A stretch of 64,000 nucleotides of DNA from Chlorogloeopsis fritschii PCC 6912 (GCF_000317285.1 NZ_AJLN01000033.1:1-64000); one strand, 5' to 3'; positions 17,171-26,735 are shown, counted from the first letter of the stretch. The notes: a model not told the origin generated them from the letters alone. Numbers and translations are program-made.

Positions 17171-17372
17171 TTACGTCTAATGTGAATTAGCCGAACTCAC
17201 CTTGAGTCGCACTCTCATAATAGATTGATTGTAAAATCCAATTTTATTGTGATAACGACCACAGATGGACACAGATAAACACAGATAAATTATCCGTGTG
17301 CATCTGTGTTTATCTGTGGTCGATTTTTATAATATGATTTTTGCTTGCTATTTTAATTCACATCAGACGTAA
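17171..17372. repeat. Nested palindromic element between convergent glycosyltransferases
   Basis: The outer arms are 19 bases (17171-17189, TTACGTCTAATGTGAATTA, and 17354-17372) and match as an inverted repeat with one mismatch. A second, inner inverted repeat spans 17256-17322, with arms built from CGACCACAGAT and ACACAGATAAACACAGATA units. It has the layout of a MITE and could also act as a bidirectional terminator for the two convergent genes. Confidence 0.8.
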
Positions 17373-17397
17373 TTTATAAACAAATAACTACTAAACA

Positions 17398-19440
17398 TCA
17401 CCTTATCACTTTACTAATAACTGCTCGTCCGAATTCTTTTCCCTGGCTAGGGGAAACCCATCCCACTTCAATTTGGTAGTGTTGCTGTGGTTTAACTGGA
17501 GAAATTTTCAGCTTGTGAACATCTCGCAGGATTGTGCCTGGGCTAATTTGTTCTGGAAGTATATATCCATTCAACAAAGGTGCATTAGAAAGTTCATTCA
17601 GACTAGAACTATTCTTGCGCAAACCAATTTTAAGTTGAATATCTGGTGGTAGTGGTGCGAGAAATTGCCAATAGAATGTGATAATCAAATCTTCATTTGC
17701 AGACAACTTCGTTTGATTTAAGTCATAACCTAGTAGCCGCACTTGCTCGCCAAAAGACAAAGATAAAGGAAACTGAATGCGTTTGATATCTTCAGCTAAG
17801 GGTATTGAACCAGGATAAACCCAAACATAGTCAACATCATGAAACCACACACTATATAAAGGTTGCTGCATGGCAAAATAAGCCAGCATCTTTGGTTCTG
17901 GAAGTTGGCGCTGCAATTGATTTTTATAGAATACCACTCGATTAGCCTGTGTCCAAGGCTGAATTCCAGATGGGATACGCTTGTCTATTGGTAAGGTTTG
18001 ACCGTGGAAATAAGTGGAAAAATATCGACTATACCAGCTAGCTACTTTGATTTCTTTTACATTTGGTGATTGGTTCAACCATTGTGCAGCTTTTTCTAAA
18101 CCTTCCCCTTGACCAATCATAAATATATTTTGGGCTACTTTCACACCACCGAGTAACGGATTGTAATAAGTCAGGTAATGGGGATAGTGGGGTAAAAGGA
18201 AAATTAATTGTAAAAGTAATAGAACTACTGCTGTTAACGGGGCGCGATCGCTAGAAAAATTGGGAAGATGTGTAATGCGATCGCCCACCCAATTTTCAAC
18301 CCAAGAAATTATTTTTAGCCAACCAACAGCTGCGAGCAACCCTAGTATAGGCAAGCAGAGATTAATGTAACGGTCGATTTTACTGTCACTTACTGATAGT
18401 ATCAGCAGGACGCACAGAGAAATCACAACGAGCGCTGCCAACTCAGGCACTTTCTGTTGCTCTTGCCGCAACTTTGGTAGAAGTAATACTGCACTTGTTG
18501 CCAACAATCCTACTTGCAGTACAGGTGATAAACGATATGCCAGCACTAGCGGATAGAAAAGAATTCCTGGCGAATGGGTAAGTTGCCCCAAGAAAAAAAG
18601 AAATCCGCGATCGGACTCGTCTAGAATACCCTTGTATATCTGAGTGAAAACATATCCGGGTGAAACCCACATTGCCGGAAAAATGAGGGTAAACACTACT
18701 AAAATAGTGGCTCCCCAAAGTGCAAAGCCCTGAAATTGTTGTTTCCAGCCCCTTTTGGGAAAACTACTCTGCCAAATTCCTAACTCAATCAACACTATTA
18801 ACAGAGCAACAGCAGGTAATAAAAATAATGCAGTAATTTTCGCTGCCGTCGCCAATCCCAGAAATACTCCCGAAACTAAAAGAGATTTGCGATCGCTATC
18901 TTTTTGCAAATACGACAAAAATAGCAGTATAGCCAAAACAGAAAAATCAGCTTGTAGTGCGTCAGTGGTAATAAAGCGTTGATATGCTAAAAAAAATGGT
19001 TCTAATAGCAGTAGGCTAATAGTACATAGAGCTACAGCTTTACCAAATAAACGCTTGCTGAGTATGTATAAATACACCATACAAGCAGAAGTGACTATTG
19101 CTTGTACTAGGCGAGGAATTATATATAAAGAAATGGGAAACTCTTGGATATTCAAGCAAGCACTTAGATCTGAAGGCAAATCTACACCCAAAAAGCCAGG
19201 AAAAAGCTTGTGCAGCGAACAATTCAACCACATACTGGTGCCACTGAGCCACATATTAGGAACCCCAGGATGGTGCTTGAGAAAAGTACGGGTTAAATCT
19301 GCTTCCAGCAAGCGTTTGATAAACTGACTGCCGCGGTATATCCACAACCCCTCATCGGTATTCAGGGATGCAGTAATTGCCAAGGTACGTAGTGTGAATG
19401 AGATCAGGAAGATGGCAAGCAATAAGGGGGAACGTTTCAT
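17398..19440 (-). CDS. Phospholipid carrier-dependent glycosyltransferase (GT39/PMT-like)
   Basis: A 680-residue membrane protein with a GT-C architecture: an N-terminal helix, then ASLNTDEGLWIYRGSQFI, which places the catalytic-type DE pair in the first outer loop, ten or more helices to about residue 430, and a large beta-rich C-terminal domain of 230 residues. The HHPGVPNMWLSG segment after the first loop is typical of the PMT-2 group. It would act on the outer face of the cytoplasmic membrane. It has HIP1 sites and ordinary codon use, unlike the AT-rich GT gene opposite. Donor and acceptor cannot be told from the sequence. Confidence 0.85.
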   Translation of the reverse strand: MKRSPLLLAIFLISFTLRTLAITASLNTDEGLWIYRGSQFIKRLLEADLTRTFLKHHPGVPNMWLSGTSMWLNCSLHKLFPGFLGVDLPSDLSACLNIQEFPISLYIIPRLVQAIVTSACMVYLYILSKRLFGKAVALCTISLLLLEPFFLAYQRFITTDALQADFSVLAILLFLSYLQKDSDRKSLLVSGVFLGLATAAKITALFLLPAVALLIVLIELGIWQSSFPKRGWKQQFQGFALWGATILVVFTLIFPAMWVSPGYVFTQIYKGILDESDRGFLFFLGQLTHSPGILFYPLVLAYRLSPVLQVGLLATSAVLLLPKLRQEQQKVPELAALVVISLCVLLILSVSDSKIDRYINLCLPILGLLAAVGWLKIISWVENWVGDRITHLPNFSSDRAPLTAVVLLLLQLIFLLPHYPHYLTYYNPLLGGVKVAQNIFMIGQGEGLEKAAQWLNQSPNVKEIKVASWYSRYFSTYFHGQTLPIDKRIPSGIQPWTQANRVVFYKNQLQRQLPEPKMLAYFAMQQPLYSVWFHDVDYVWVYPGSIPLAEDIKRIQFPLSLSFGEQVRLLGYDLNQTKLSANEDLIITFYWQFLAPLPPDIQLKIGLRKNSSSLNELSNAPLLNGYILPEQISPGTILRDVHKLKISPVKPQQHYQIEVGWVSPSQGKEFGRAVISKVIR

Positions 19441-19514
19441 TAGGGCAAAAAATCGCCTGTAACTCTGGGATAGTTTATCAGACGAGGATGTATAGTTTAA
19501 GTTTTTGCTTCAAG

Positions 19515-19668
19515 TTGTACTTTGGTGATTCGCCTGTAGCAGATCCAAAGCTTGACACCTGTCATTTTTACCTGGCAGTTATATCCAAGTAGTTGAAATG
19601 ACTGTGCAAGTACTTAACTGACTGACAACAAGCTATTGATCAGAGCGATCGCTCTTTGAGTACAGTAG
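19515..19668 (+). pseudogene. Decayed partial copy of the lipoprotein gene at 23968-25791
   Basis: Bases 19515-19555 match 24838-24878 with about four differences, including the coded peptide LYFGDSP.ADPK. Bases 19644-19668 match the 3' flank at 25820-25843 (AGCGATCGCTCTTTGAGTAC followed by GTA with one change). The two matches keep their order but are about 90 bases apart here and about 940 apart in the intact locus, so the middle has been lost. The fragment cannot make a functional product. Confidence 0.7.
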
Positions 19669-20044
19669 CAGCTACATCACTAAATAAATATATTTCTTCA
19701 GCTTAATATATTCTTAATATTGGGCTATCTCTTTTCTTGATTTTATCTTTGTATTATTTTAACAATTAACCTTTCTTTTTTGAAGAATATTTACTTTAGA
19801 TTTAATTCATAAAGCTCTAATAAATTTTCATTTATTAATACAGTAGATACTAGTTTTAACAATTCAGTAAAACTTGGGTTATCACCTATTCAAAGACAGC
19901 GTATATTTATCCTAATAGTTTCGGAGTTATAAACTACAACATTGAAATGTAGCACCAAAAAGTTTTGCATGAAATCAACGTCGGATTTATGCATCTACTA
20001 CCCATATAGCTAAAGTATTTCTGAACCATCAACAGAAATAAAAT

Positions 20045-20194
20045 TTGCGTAAAGCTCTTAGAGACATTAACTATCCTGTATTTAGAAAGAATAGTGATGT
20101 TGTTGCCTCGATGGTGAACAAAGAGTTAGAAAAACTTTTTGAAAAATCTAAACCTAAGTCTGCAACAAATTATCGCTATTTTTCAGGACAATAG
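20045..20194 (+). pseudogene. C-terminal gene fragment, family not recognised
   Basis: An open frame of 49 codons ends at TAG 20192-20194. It has a protein-like composition (RKALRDINYPVFRKNSDVV then ASMVNKELEKLFEKSK and a NYRYFSGQ end), with a strong amphipathic helix pattern. An in-frame stop lies a few codons before the TTG at 20045, and the 100 bases before it are frame-broken, so I read it as the 3' remnant of a lost gene. I do not recognise the family. Confidence 0.35.
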
Positions 20195-20254
20195 AATTTG
20201 TGTACTGTCTATAATGACGGCACTTAAAAACCTGAAATAAAGACGGTAGCCAAC

Positions 20255-20842
20255 ATGACATCTTGTGAATCAAATAGCAGCATTATGGTTGAAGTGGATG
20301 GTATTCAATTTGAAACTGTGGTATCGGAAAGAGTATTACCCATTCCTGAAGCCAAGCGCAGTGTTTTCACTCCTGTACAGCTTGGTATTCGCATTACTAA
20401 TAATACGGAAACTTCCTTTCATTTTTCATCGAATTTTTACTCTATGTTTCCAGAATTGATAGTACCAGATGGTCAAGTAATGCAGACAGGTATCCACTGT
20501 GAGCGACTTAACCGACCAATGGAATCTGATTTTTTTCTGGTACTTCCAGAAAAAGCACTAACTTTTTCTTGTAATGCCTTTCTTTTTTGGATACAGAATC
20601 CGAAGAAAAAGCGTGACCGACAGTTAACTTTGAATATCCCTTTTCCATATGAAGACATTTACGTTTTTCGCCCACTGTATCCAGGTACATATCAATTTCG
20701 GTTCAAGTATCGTTACTCTCGTGAAGGTATAGGGGATCTTTCTCGATGGATTGAACCAACAGTTTTACAAAGAATAGTAGAAAATCTCTGGACTGGAGAG
20801 GTACTGACTCCGCTTGTAGATATTCAACTAGTCCAGTCATGA
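20255..20842 (+). CDS. Uncharacterised beta-rich protein
   Basis: A 195-residue protein with no signal peptide or membrane helix. It looks like one Ig-like beta-sandwich: VQLGIRITNNTETSFHFSSN has the pattern of a strand carrying a backbone-extending NNT motif, and GTYQFRFKYRYS near residue 148 resembles the last strands of secreted or inhibitor-like Ig folds. There is no catalytic motif. The ATG at 20255 has only a weak upstream purine stretch; an alternative is the ATG at 20285 (MVEVDG). It precedes a secreted protein, an O-antigen ligase and a lipoprotein on the same strand, 98 bases from the first, so it may share an envelope-related role. Confidence 0.65.
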   Translation: MTSCESNSSIMVEVDGIQFETVVSERVLPIPEAKRSVFTPVQLGIRITNNTETSFHFSSNFYSMFPELIVPDGQVMQTGIHCERLNRPMESDFFLVLPEKALTFSCNAFLFWIQNPKKKRDRQLTLNIPFPYEDIYVFRPLYPGTYQFRFKYRYSREGIGDLSRWIEPTVLQRIVENLWTGEVLTPLVDIQLVQS

Positions 20843-20940
20843 AATTGAGCAAGTCATGAAATTAGTTTTGACTTTACTCGCTAATTTTATGACAACAGCT
20901 GATATTTATTTGAAACTTGATCTCTAGGAAATAATAAAAA

Positions 20941-22659
20941 ATGCGTAAAAAACCATATTTTCTAATTTGTGTAGCAACAAACTTACTAATGGCACTGACG
21001 AACCAGTCGGCTATGGCCTTCAGTCTTAAGTTTGGCAAAGGGGCTATCTCTTATTACAATCCTACAGAACCCTACGTTATAGATGCTAATACCAGTGGTA
21101 CAACTTTTTTGTCACCTAGATATGTTGCCCCTATTAAATTAGGTGGGACAAATGATTTCTTGAAAATGTTAAATGATGATGTTAGGTGGCGAGGTTGGGA
21201 TTTTATTCCTTCAGACAAAAATTTATATGGTAATTTTGAAATTTTATATTACTATGCTTGCGGTGCTCAAACTCTTTGTGCAAAAGAAGAGCCGAAGTCA
21301 GACAATCACATACGAGGTGGAGTAGGAGCTTATATTAATATAAAGTATAATCCCCAGAAAACAGACCCAAAACCAGAACAAGCAAAAATCCATTGGATTC
21401 AACGTGTGGTTAATAACCATAGCCTTTATAATGAACACCAGATCCATATAGATGGAGGAACACATGATCTCCGTTATGACGGAATTGACATTCCCATATG
21501 GATGAATGTTAACCCTTACTATGACACTGTAGGTACTGCAAATGAATCTTCTTTCCGAGATAAATCTTATAGAATAGACGCTAACAACCCTCATTTTTGG
21601 GTTGGTGAACTTTACTTAGTTGAGGAAATAGCACCACAAACAGTAAAAATTTACAACGGGGTTAGATGGGGTTGGATAAACAGAGTTTATCGTCGCCGTA
21701 ATATTTTATGTCCAGCTAAGAGTATTAGCAGTGATGATAACTGTACCTATGAATTTTCCGACAGTTTATCTTCTGGTACCGAAGTAGATAGCTTCAAACT
21801 ACCAGGATTTACTCCAGGAAAAAGATTTACTGCCAGGATTGATAATGACATACCTGGAAATCGCTGCAATCCAAACACGTATTTAACTGCATCTGATAAC
21901 TCTGGTTATATAAGCAACTTTGACGATAACAGCAGTCCATTGGGCGATGGCTTTGCTTCTGCACTGAAGGGATCTGTGTCTAGTGATGGCACTATCAACC
22001 TAGATGTTCGTGCTGCAAATGGGGGTCGTCGTGGTGAAGATCGAGGCAATTACAAGCTTTATGTTGAACTGTATGAAGAGGGAGAGTTTCTGCCAGAAGC
22101 AGATGAATTTATCGTTGGAAGTAGCGGTGGTGGTGGATTTGGCGCTGAGATTGAAATTCCAGGCCGGACGCAGGATGATCCTATTCTTCCTGATGAGAGG
22201 GAAGGAAACTGGCAACTATTCCGCAACGTTCCTGGCTGCCGTTGGTACGACCCACACACTACCTATGGTTTTGAATTCCAAGCACTAGATGACACACTAT
22301 TTACTGAAATTCTTGACTTCCCGATTGGAGACGACAATCGATTTACCGTCTCAGTAGGAGATACTATTGTTGGTGAATTCAGTCCCGGAGAGAGCTTAGA
22401 CTTTGTTTCCTTATTTGGTCATGGTATTTCCAACTTTAAAATAACTGACATCGATTCACTATTTGGTTCAACACAAGAAACAGCTTTCCCGATTCAACTA
22501 GCATTTAATGACCGTATAGGTAGTTTCAAAATGCGTCCAATTTCTAAGGAAAGCTCTCCTCAGTCTGTACCTGAGTACTCCTCTGTATTTGGACTATTAG
22601 CAGTTGGCGCATGGAGTATAGTAAAAGCGCTGAAAATTAGATCCAACAAACAGCAGTGA
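20941..22659 (+). CDS. Secreted protein with possible PEP-CTERM-like sorting tail
   Basis: A 572-residue exported protein. The signal peptide is MRKKPYFLICVATNLLMALT ending near AMAFS. The mature region is beta-rich with acidic loops, and four or more cysteines occur in regions such as YYACGAQTLCAK and GNRCNPNTY. A Gly/Asp-rich domain of 110 residues (about 285-385) resembles repeats in secreted carbohydrate-binding or peptidase-associated domains. The end VPEYSSVFGLLAVGAWSIVK, then a basic tail, fits a PEP-CTERM-like arrangement (short motif, helix, positive tail), although the canonical VPEP is VPEY here. The last four bases overlap the next gene (GTGA), so the two are translationally coupled. 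No enzymatic function is recognised. Confidence 0.75.
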   Translation: MRKKPYFLICVATNLLMALTNQSAMAFSLKFGKGAISYYNPTEPYVIDANTSGTTFLSPRYVAPIKLGGTNDFLKMLNDDVRWRGWDFIPSDKNLYGNFEILYYYACGAQTLCAKEEPKSDNHIRGGVGAYINIKYNPQKTDPKPEQAKIHWIQRVVNNHSLYNEHQIHIDGGTHDLRYDGIDIPIWMNVNPYYDTVGTANESSFRDKSYRIDANNPHFWVGELYLVEEIAPQTVKIYNGVRWGWINRVYRRRNILCPAKSISSDDNCTYEFSDSLSSGTEVDSFKLPGFTPGKRFTARIDNDIPGNRCNPNTYLTASDNSGYISNFDDNSSPLGDGFASALKGSVSSDGTINLDVRAANGGRRGEDRGNYKLYVELYEEGEFLPEADEFIVGSSGGGGFGAEIEIPGRTQDDPILPDEREGNWQLFRNVPGCRWYDPHTTYGFEFQALDDTLFTEILDFPIGDDNRFTVSVGDTIVGEFSPGESLDFVSLFGHGISNFKITDIDSLFGSTQETAFPIQLAFNDRIGSFKMRPISKESSPQSVPEYSSVFGLLAVGAWSIVKALKIRSNKQQ

Positions 22660-23987
22660 ACCACCTCTACACTCTCTTGTTTTCCCTCAGCATCATTCTC
22701 ATCAACCCATTCGGTACAATGCGCGGGGAAATCTGGACTCAGCCAAAAGTATTTGCAATCCTCCTCATCTGTATACTCAACTTTCTTTATCTGTGGGAAG
22801 AAAAAGACACCCTTAAAATTTCCCAAAGTTGGAAACTTAGCAAACTGCTGTGGGAAATATTTCTCGCAATTGGGTTAATCGCAACTGTTACTAGTCCCTT
22901 CCCCTTACGTTCCCTATTCGGTCAAGAGCAGATGGGTGATGGCTTGCTTTACTGGTTACTAATTGCCATCTTCACCCTCAGCAATAGCCTACTACTAAGA
23001 CTGCATCCAGAACTAGCCCGTTCTCAATTCATTGGTTTAGTTATTGGCGGTGTTATCCTTGCCTTGAGTATCTTTCCTCAAGTTATTAACTGGCGCATCG
23101 ACTACACTGCCACAAGTGGGCAACTACTCCAAGATAATATCCTGGCTAGTACCATTTTCCAAAATCAACAGCCAATCGGCTTGTATTCTCATCGCGGTCA
23201 TGCTTCATTTGTGCTAGCAGCAGTGGCAGTGATGACGCTTGTCGGTTGGCAATGGCAGTGGATAAGTACTCGTTATGCTGCTATAGCTAGTATCCTAATT
23301 ATCCCTGCATTGCTATTGACTCAAACTAGGGCGGGAATACTAGCTTTTGTTGTCGCAGGAGTTTATTGGATTTATCAGTTCCCTTTAAGCAAACAAGTAC
23401 GCTCCTTTATGCTCTGCACCGTGTTGGTGGCTTTGTTGTTTGTCGGTGCAGTTTCCTTAACTCGCAACATTGAAACACTCAATCGATTCAACTTTGATAG
23501 TAATACCAAGATTCTCAAACAACTGACATCAGACAGAGTATATCTGTGGGAGATAGCAGAACGCGGTATCAGTAAACGCCCCTTACTCGGTTGGGGTATG
23601 AATGGTTTTGGTACTGCTTACCCACACGTCATCAATTCTAAATCGGTTAAATGGGTGAAGGTTACTCGCTTGGGCGATTTTACTTTTGATTACCAGGGCT
23701 TTGATGGACAGCGTGGCAGGCAAACGCTACCCACGGTGAAAGCACACAATTTGATTTTAGATACAATTCTATCAGTAGGTGTATTAGGTCTAGTTTCTTA
23801 CTTATCGCTGTTAGGATTGGGTCTATGGCTGGTTATCAAGTCGCCTTGCCGGGGGATTGAGGCGGTGATAATTACTTACCTTGTGTTTACTTTTACCTGG
23901 TTTGAGTGCGCCCAGTATACGCATTTGGCTTGGTGGTCGTTGAGTTTGTTTAGTATATCTGGTGAATGTGAAAAAATTACATCTTAA
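22656..23987 (+). CDS. O-antigen ligase/polymerase family membrane protein (Wzy/WaaL-like)
   Basis: A 443-residue protein with about eleven membrane helices. The Wzy_C-type region holds LLLTQTRAGILAFVVAGVYW, with the conserved arginine, and a large outer loop containing KRPLLGWGMNGFGTAYPHV, the RPxxGWG motif of O-antigen ligases. It is expected to polymerise or ligate lipid-linked glycans on the periplasmic face. The start is GTG overlapping the previous stop by four bases, and it overlaps the next gene by about 20 bases, so these three genes are a tight transcription unit. The coupling to a large lipoprotein is consistent with a glycan assembly or modification module. Confidence 0.87.
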   Translation: MNHLYTLLFSLSIILINPFGTMRGEIWTQPKVFAILLICILNFLYLWEEKDTLKISQSWKLSKLLWEIFLAIGLIATVTSPFPLRSLFGQEQMGDGLLYWLLIAIFTLSNSLLLRLHPELARSQFIGLVIGGVILALSIFPQVINWRIDYTATSGQLLQDNILASTIFQNQQPIGLYSHRGHASFVLAAVAVMTLVGWQWQWISTRYAAIASILIIPALLLTQTRAGILAFVVAGVYWIYQFPLSKQVRSFMLCTVLVALLFVGAVSLTRNIETLNRFNFDSNTKILKQLTSDRVYLWEIAERGISKRPLLGWGMNGFGTAYPHVINSKSVKWVKVTRLGDFTFDYQGFDGQRGRQTLPTVKAHNLILDTILSVGVLGLVSYLSLLGLGLWLVIKSPCRGIEAVIITYLVFTFTWFECAQYTHLAWWSLSLFSISGECEKITS

Positions 23988-25791
23988 AAGTGCTGCCATC
24001 ATCTGCTTACTGTGTTTTTTGTCAGCTTGTTCCCAGTCAAAAGTCTCCTCACAATGGACACCACAGATGGAAGCTGACTTTCAGCAGCGCTCAAAGGATG
24101 TAATTGCAAAACTTGCAGACAGTAAATACGGAACTACTGCTTTTGAGAGTGAAAAGAAATCTTACCCCAAGGCAATGATTGACTTTCTTGCCGGGAATAG
24201 AGCGCGTGCGATCGCATTCCTCCAATCTGAAGATGCTGACGCTCAAAATCACGCCCACACTTTGGGAATTGATTTTTACTCTGGTTTCACTCTTAAAGGG
24301 CAAGTCCGCAAATATTTCTACTTTGGCAAGTATCTTAACCCGGCATATCGCCAGCGGATGAAAAAGGCGATGCAAATTTGGACAGAAGTAGATCCGCTCA
24401 CACGCCACTTTCCATACCAACGCCAGTTTTGGCAGAAGTCTACAGATAACTGCGATACTTGGGTAGATTGCCGCAACACTGATAACCTCAAAGCCATGCG
24501 GGAAGTTGCAGTATATCTGTTTGCGGAAGAAAGTGGTAATGAACAGACACGCAAGATATACAAAGAACGTATCAGCCACAATGTTCGTACTTTATATCAA
24601 ATTGGACAAGGCGAATGGGATTCTGAAAACTACCTGGGACACACCATCACCAGCTACATAAATCTCTACGATTTTGCTCTTGATCCAGAAGTAAAATCAC
24701 TAGCCAAATCTGCATTAGATTGGTTTTTCGCTTCTGGCGCACTAAAATATTGGCGTGGTGGATTTGGTGGCCCTTCTAAGCGCGATTATAGTCAGGGTAA
24801 TTGTTCTTGGTGTTCTTTGGCTACCCATTCTCTTGGGTTGTACTTTGGTGATTCACCCCTAGCAGATCCAAAGCCTGAACCAGACGAAATACACCTAATT
24901 ACTAGCAGTTATCGTCCACCAGCAGCAGTTGTAGCATTAGCACGGAAGCAATTTCAAAAGCCAGTAGAACTGTTAAATTCCAAGCCAACCTATGAAAACT
25001 GGAAACTAGGAGGCGATGACGCACCCCAGTTTTACGAAACCCTCTATTTTGGCAACACTTTTCAGTTGGGGACATTAGCTCAAGGTTCCGGTGGTGACTG
25101 GAACGGCTTCAAGTTGATGGCATTTAACACTGAGCGCGGTGTTGATTATTTTATTGCCGCAACAGGAACAGATCCTACCAAAATATCTACTTCATCTGTT
25201 GGTGGCGACAATGTTGCTCAGTACCGCAATTTAGTCATCTGGCTCAACAACAAGCCACAAGTACCGTTTCAATTCTTCTTACCCAAGTCAGCAAAGCTGG
25301 AAACCGACAATGGTGTGACTTTCATTCGCTACGAAAAAACGTGGTTGGCACTGACGCCGATTAATTTAAAGGTTGAGGGAATTAACCATAAAGCAACTCA
25401 GAAAATGAGCGATCGCTACCCCATTGACCAGATTTTAACTGCAACTGGCACTCTTAAGACTATAAGCGGTTTTGCTTTAGAAGTGGGTGAGCGGGAAAGC
25501 TACGGTAGTTGGCAGCAATTTAAACTGTCTGTGCTAGAGAAGTCGCGGTTAAATCTGAGCCAAATTCATGGTGGCATAGTTGAGTATCGAGGTGTTGCGG
25601 GGAACATAAAACTCAAATATCAAGATTCAGGCTTACCAAAAGTTTGGAGAAACGGACAAGCTCACGATTGGAAAAATCACTTTGCCGTTTACCAAAATCC
25701 TGACGGGGGTAAAACACCTATTTATCTGGGATGGAAGGAAGGTAAGCTCTCTGTTGATGCTGGTGGATACAACTTTCAAACTCAACCCTAA
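23968..25791 (+). CDS. Large lipoprotein linked to O-antigen ligase, function unknown
   Basis: The N-terminus MKKLHLKSAAIICLLCFLSA followed by C is a lipoprotein signal with the lipobox LSAC. I prefer the GTG at 23968 to the one at 23962 because it gives this clean start. The mature part has about 300 helical residues rich in Trp and Tyr (YWRGGFGGPSKRDYSQGN, NCSWCSLATHSLGL) and then about 250 beta-rich residues. This alpha-barrel plus beta-sandwich layout resembles polysaccharide lyases of the heparinase/alginate lyase type, but I cannot name catalytic residues. The coupled gene is an O-antigen ligase. A decayed partial copy lies at 19515-19668. Confidence 0.7.
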   Translation: MKKLHLKSAAIICLLCFLSACSQSKVSSQWTPQMEADFQQRSKDVIAKLADSKYGTTAFESEKKSYPKAMIDFLAGNRARAIAFLQSEDADAQNHAHTLGIDFYSGFTLKGQVRKYFYFGKYLNPAYRQRMKKAMQIWTEVDPLTRHFPYQRQFWQKSTDNCDTWVDCRNTDNLKAMREVAVYLFAEESGNEQTRKIYKERISHNVRTLYQIGQGEWDSENYLGHTITSYINLYDFALDPEVKSLAKSALDWFFASGALKYWRGGFGGPSKRDYSQGNCSWCSLATHSLGLYFGDSPLADPKPEPDEIHLITSSYRPPAAVVALARKQFQKPVELLNSKPTYENWKLGGDDAPQFYETLYFGNTFQLGTLAQGSGGDWNGFKLMAFNTERGVDYFIAATGTDPTKISTSSVGGDNVAQYRNLVIWLNNKPQVPFQFFLPKSAKLETDNGVTFIRYEKTWLALTPINLKVEGINHKATQKMSDRYPIDQILTATGTLKTISGFALEVGERESYGSWQQFKLSVLEKSRLNLSQIHGGIVEYRGVAGNIKLKYQDSGLPKVWRNGQAHDWKNHFAVYQNPDGGKTPIYLGWKEGKLSVDAGGYNFQTQP

Positions 25792-25879
25792 GTTTTTCTT
25801 TTGGGTACGCTGTTTTTGAAGCGATCGCTCTTTGAGTACGGTAATAAGTTAAGTAGACTGTCTAGAAGGAAAGTGCCTT

Positions 25880-25905
25880 ACCCCCATTTACATAGTGGGG
25901 GTTGT
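25880..25905 (+). terminator. Terminator-like hairpin after the lipoprotein gene
   Basis: The stem ACCCCCA/TGGGGGT has a 9-base loop and is followed by TGTT and an A-run; the T-tract is short. It lies 90 bases past the lipoprotein stop and 40 bases before the next start, where termination of the preceding three-gene unit would be expected. Confidence 0.5.
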
Positions 25906-25943
25906 TAAAAACTGTGGAAGGTTATTAGAGTGAAAGTACTGAA

Positions 25944-26330
25944 ATGAGCAACCTTGAAATTGTAAAGCGTCTGTACACAGCGTTTAGCGATCGCGATCAA
26001 AATACCATTCTTCAAATATTCGATCCCAATATAGAGTGGATACAAAACGAAGGATTTCCGGGTGGTGGCAGGCATTGCGGAGTAGACGCAATTTTGAATG
26101 ATGTTTTTGCTAAGTTTCGCTCGGAGTGGGATACATGGCAAGCGGTTGTGGAGGAATGGTTAGACGCTGGCGACACAATTATCGCTTTAGGCGAATATCG
26201 TGGCACTTATAAATTAACAGGCAAATCAACTAAAGCTGCATTTGCTCACGTCTACAGGCTCAAAGATAATCGCATCGTCAAATTTCAGCAATACACGGAT
26301 ACGCTGAAAGTCGCTGAAGCAATGCAGTAA
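25944..26330 (+). CDS. NTF2/SnoaL-like family protein
   Basis: A 128-residue protein with the cone-shaped NTF2-like pattern: the N-terminal helix EIVKRLYTAFSDRDQNTIL, then LQIFDPNIEWIQNEGFPGGG, a helix at DAILNDVFAKFRSEWDTW, and strands ending FAHVYRLKDNRIVKFQQYTD. This is the ketosteroid-isomerase-related SnoaL-like group with unknown small-molecule substrate, often acting as isomerases or hydratases. Specific catalytic residues cannot be assigned. It is a single gene, 152 bases after the glycan unit and behind a terminator-like hairpin. Confidence 0.85.
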   Translation: MSNLEIVKRLYTAFSDRDQNTILQIFDPNIEWIQNEGFPGGGRHCGVDAILNDVFAKFRSEWDTWQAVVEEWLDAGDTIIALGEYRGTYKLTGKSTKAAFAHVYRLKDNRIVKFQQYTDTLKVAEAMQ

Positions 26331-26352
26331 TAACACTTCATCAGGAGACGGA

Positions 26353-26463
26353 ATGGGGCGATCGCTTCGAGTTAAACTATGTTCTCAATGCAATCAACCT
26401 GCATTAGTTCTTTATCGTGTAAAGCAATCTATATTCGTCTTCTTCGTCAAAATAAATTATTAA
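26353..26463 (+). pseudogene. Remnant of a small CxxC zinc-ribbon-like protein gene
   Basis: A 36-codon frame opens 22 bases after the NTF2-like gene with AGGAGA upstream of its ATG. It reads MGRSLRVKLCSQCNQPALVL and continues YRVKQS before losing protein-like character. Small cyanobacterial proteins with this KLCSQCxQPA start have a second CxxC downstream; here the frame drifts into hydrophobic residues and a stop, as expected after a frameshift or deletion. It could also be a genuine short peptide. Confidence 0.35.
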
Positions 26464-26735
26464 CTACTAGTTCATCGCATTAATTATGATGGTTATATAA
26501 GTTCGTAGTAAGGACTTTAGTCCTAAACTTCGAGAGCGCGTGCATCGCTTACTACGAATACCTCAAAACTTATGTGAGAGACTACTACTGGTTCATATTA
26601 TAAATTTTAAGGGGGTTGAGGAACGAACCACATAGACGCGACAGCGGCTTCCCGCAGGGTAGGACACAAAGAGCACAAAGGAAGAAAAATTAAGAACGAG
26701 TTTACCAATCAAAATTAATGAGACAGACTACTACT
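26464..26735. other. Intergenic stretch with palindromic motif and cyanobacterial repeat
   Basis: No gene is seen. Bases 26500-26580 contain TTCGTAGTAAGGACTTTAGTCC and a downstream TTACTACGAA, giving an imperfect inverted repeat. Bases 26625-26690 carry the CACATAGACGCG...GGCTTCCCGCAGGG...CAAAGAGCACAAAG sequence, a form commonly scattered in Nostocales intergenic DNA. Confidence 0.4.

Noticed and set aside
19398-19592. Plus-strand 64-codon ORF
   Set aside because: Its only protein-like part is the relic of the lipoprotein gene; the rest is antisense to a glycosyltransferase start.
24091-24579. Open frames opposite the lipoprotein gene
   Set aside because: They are shadows of the real coding strand with no start signal or family similarity.
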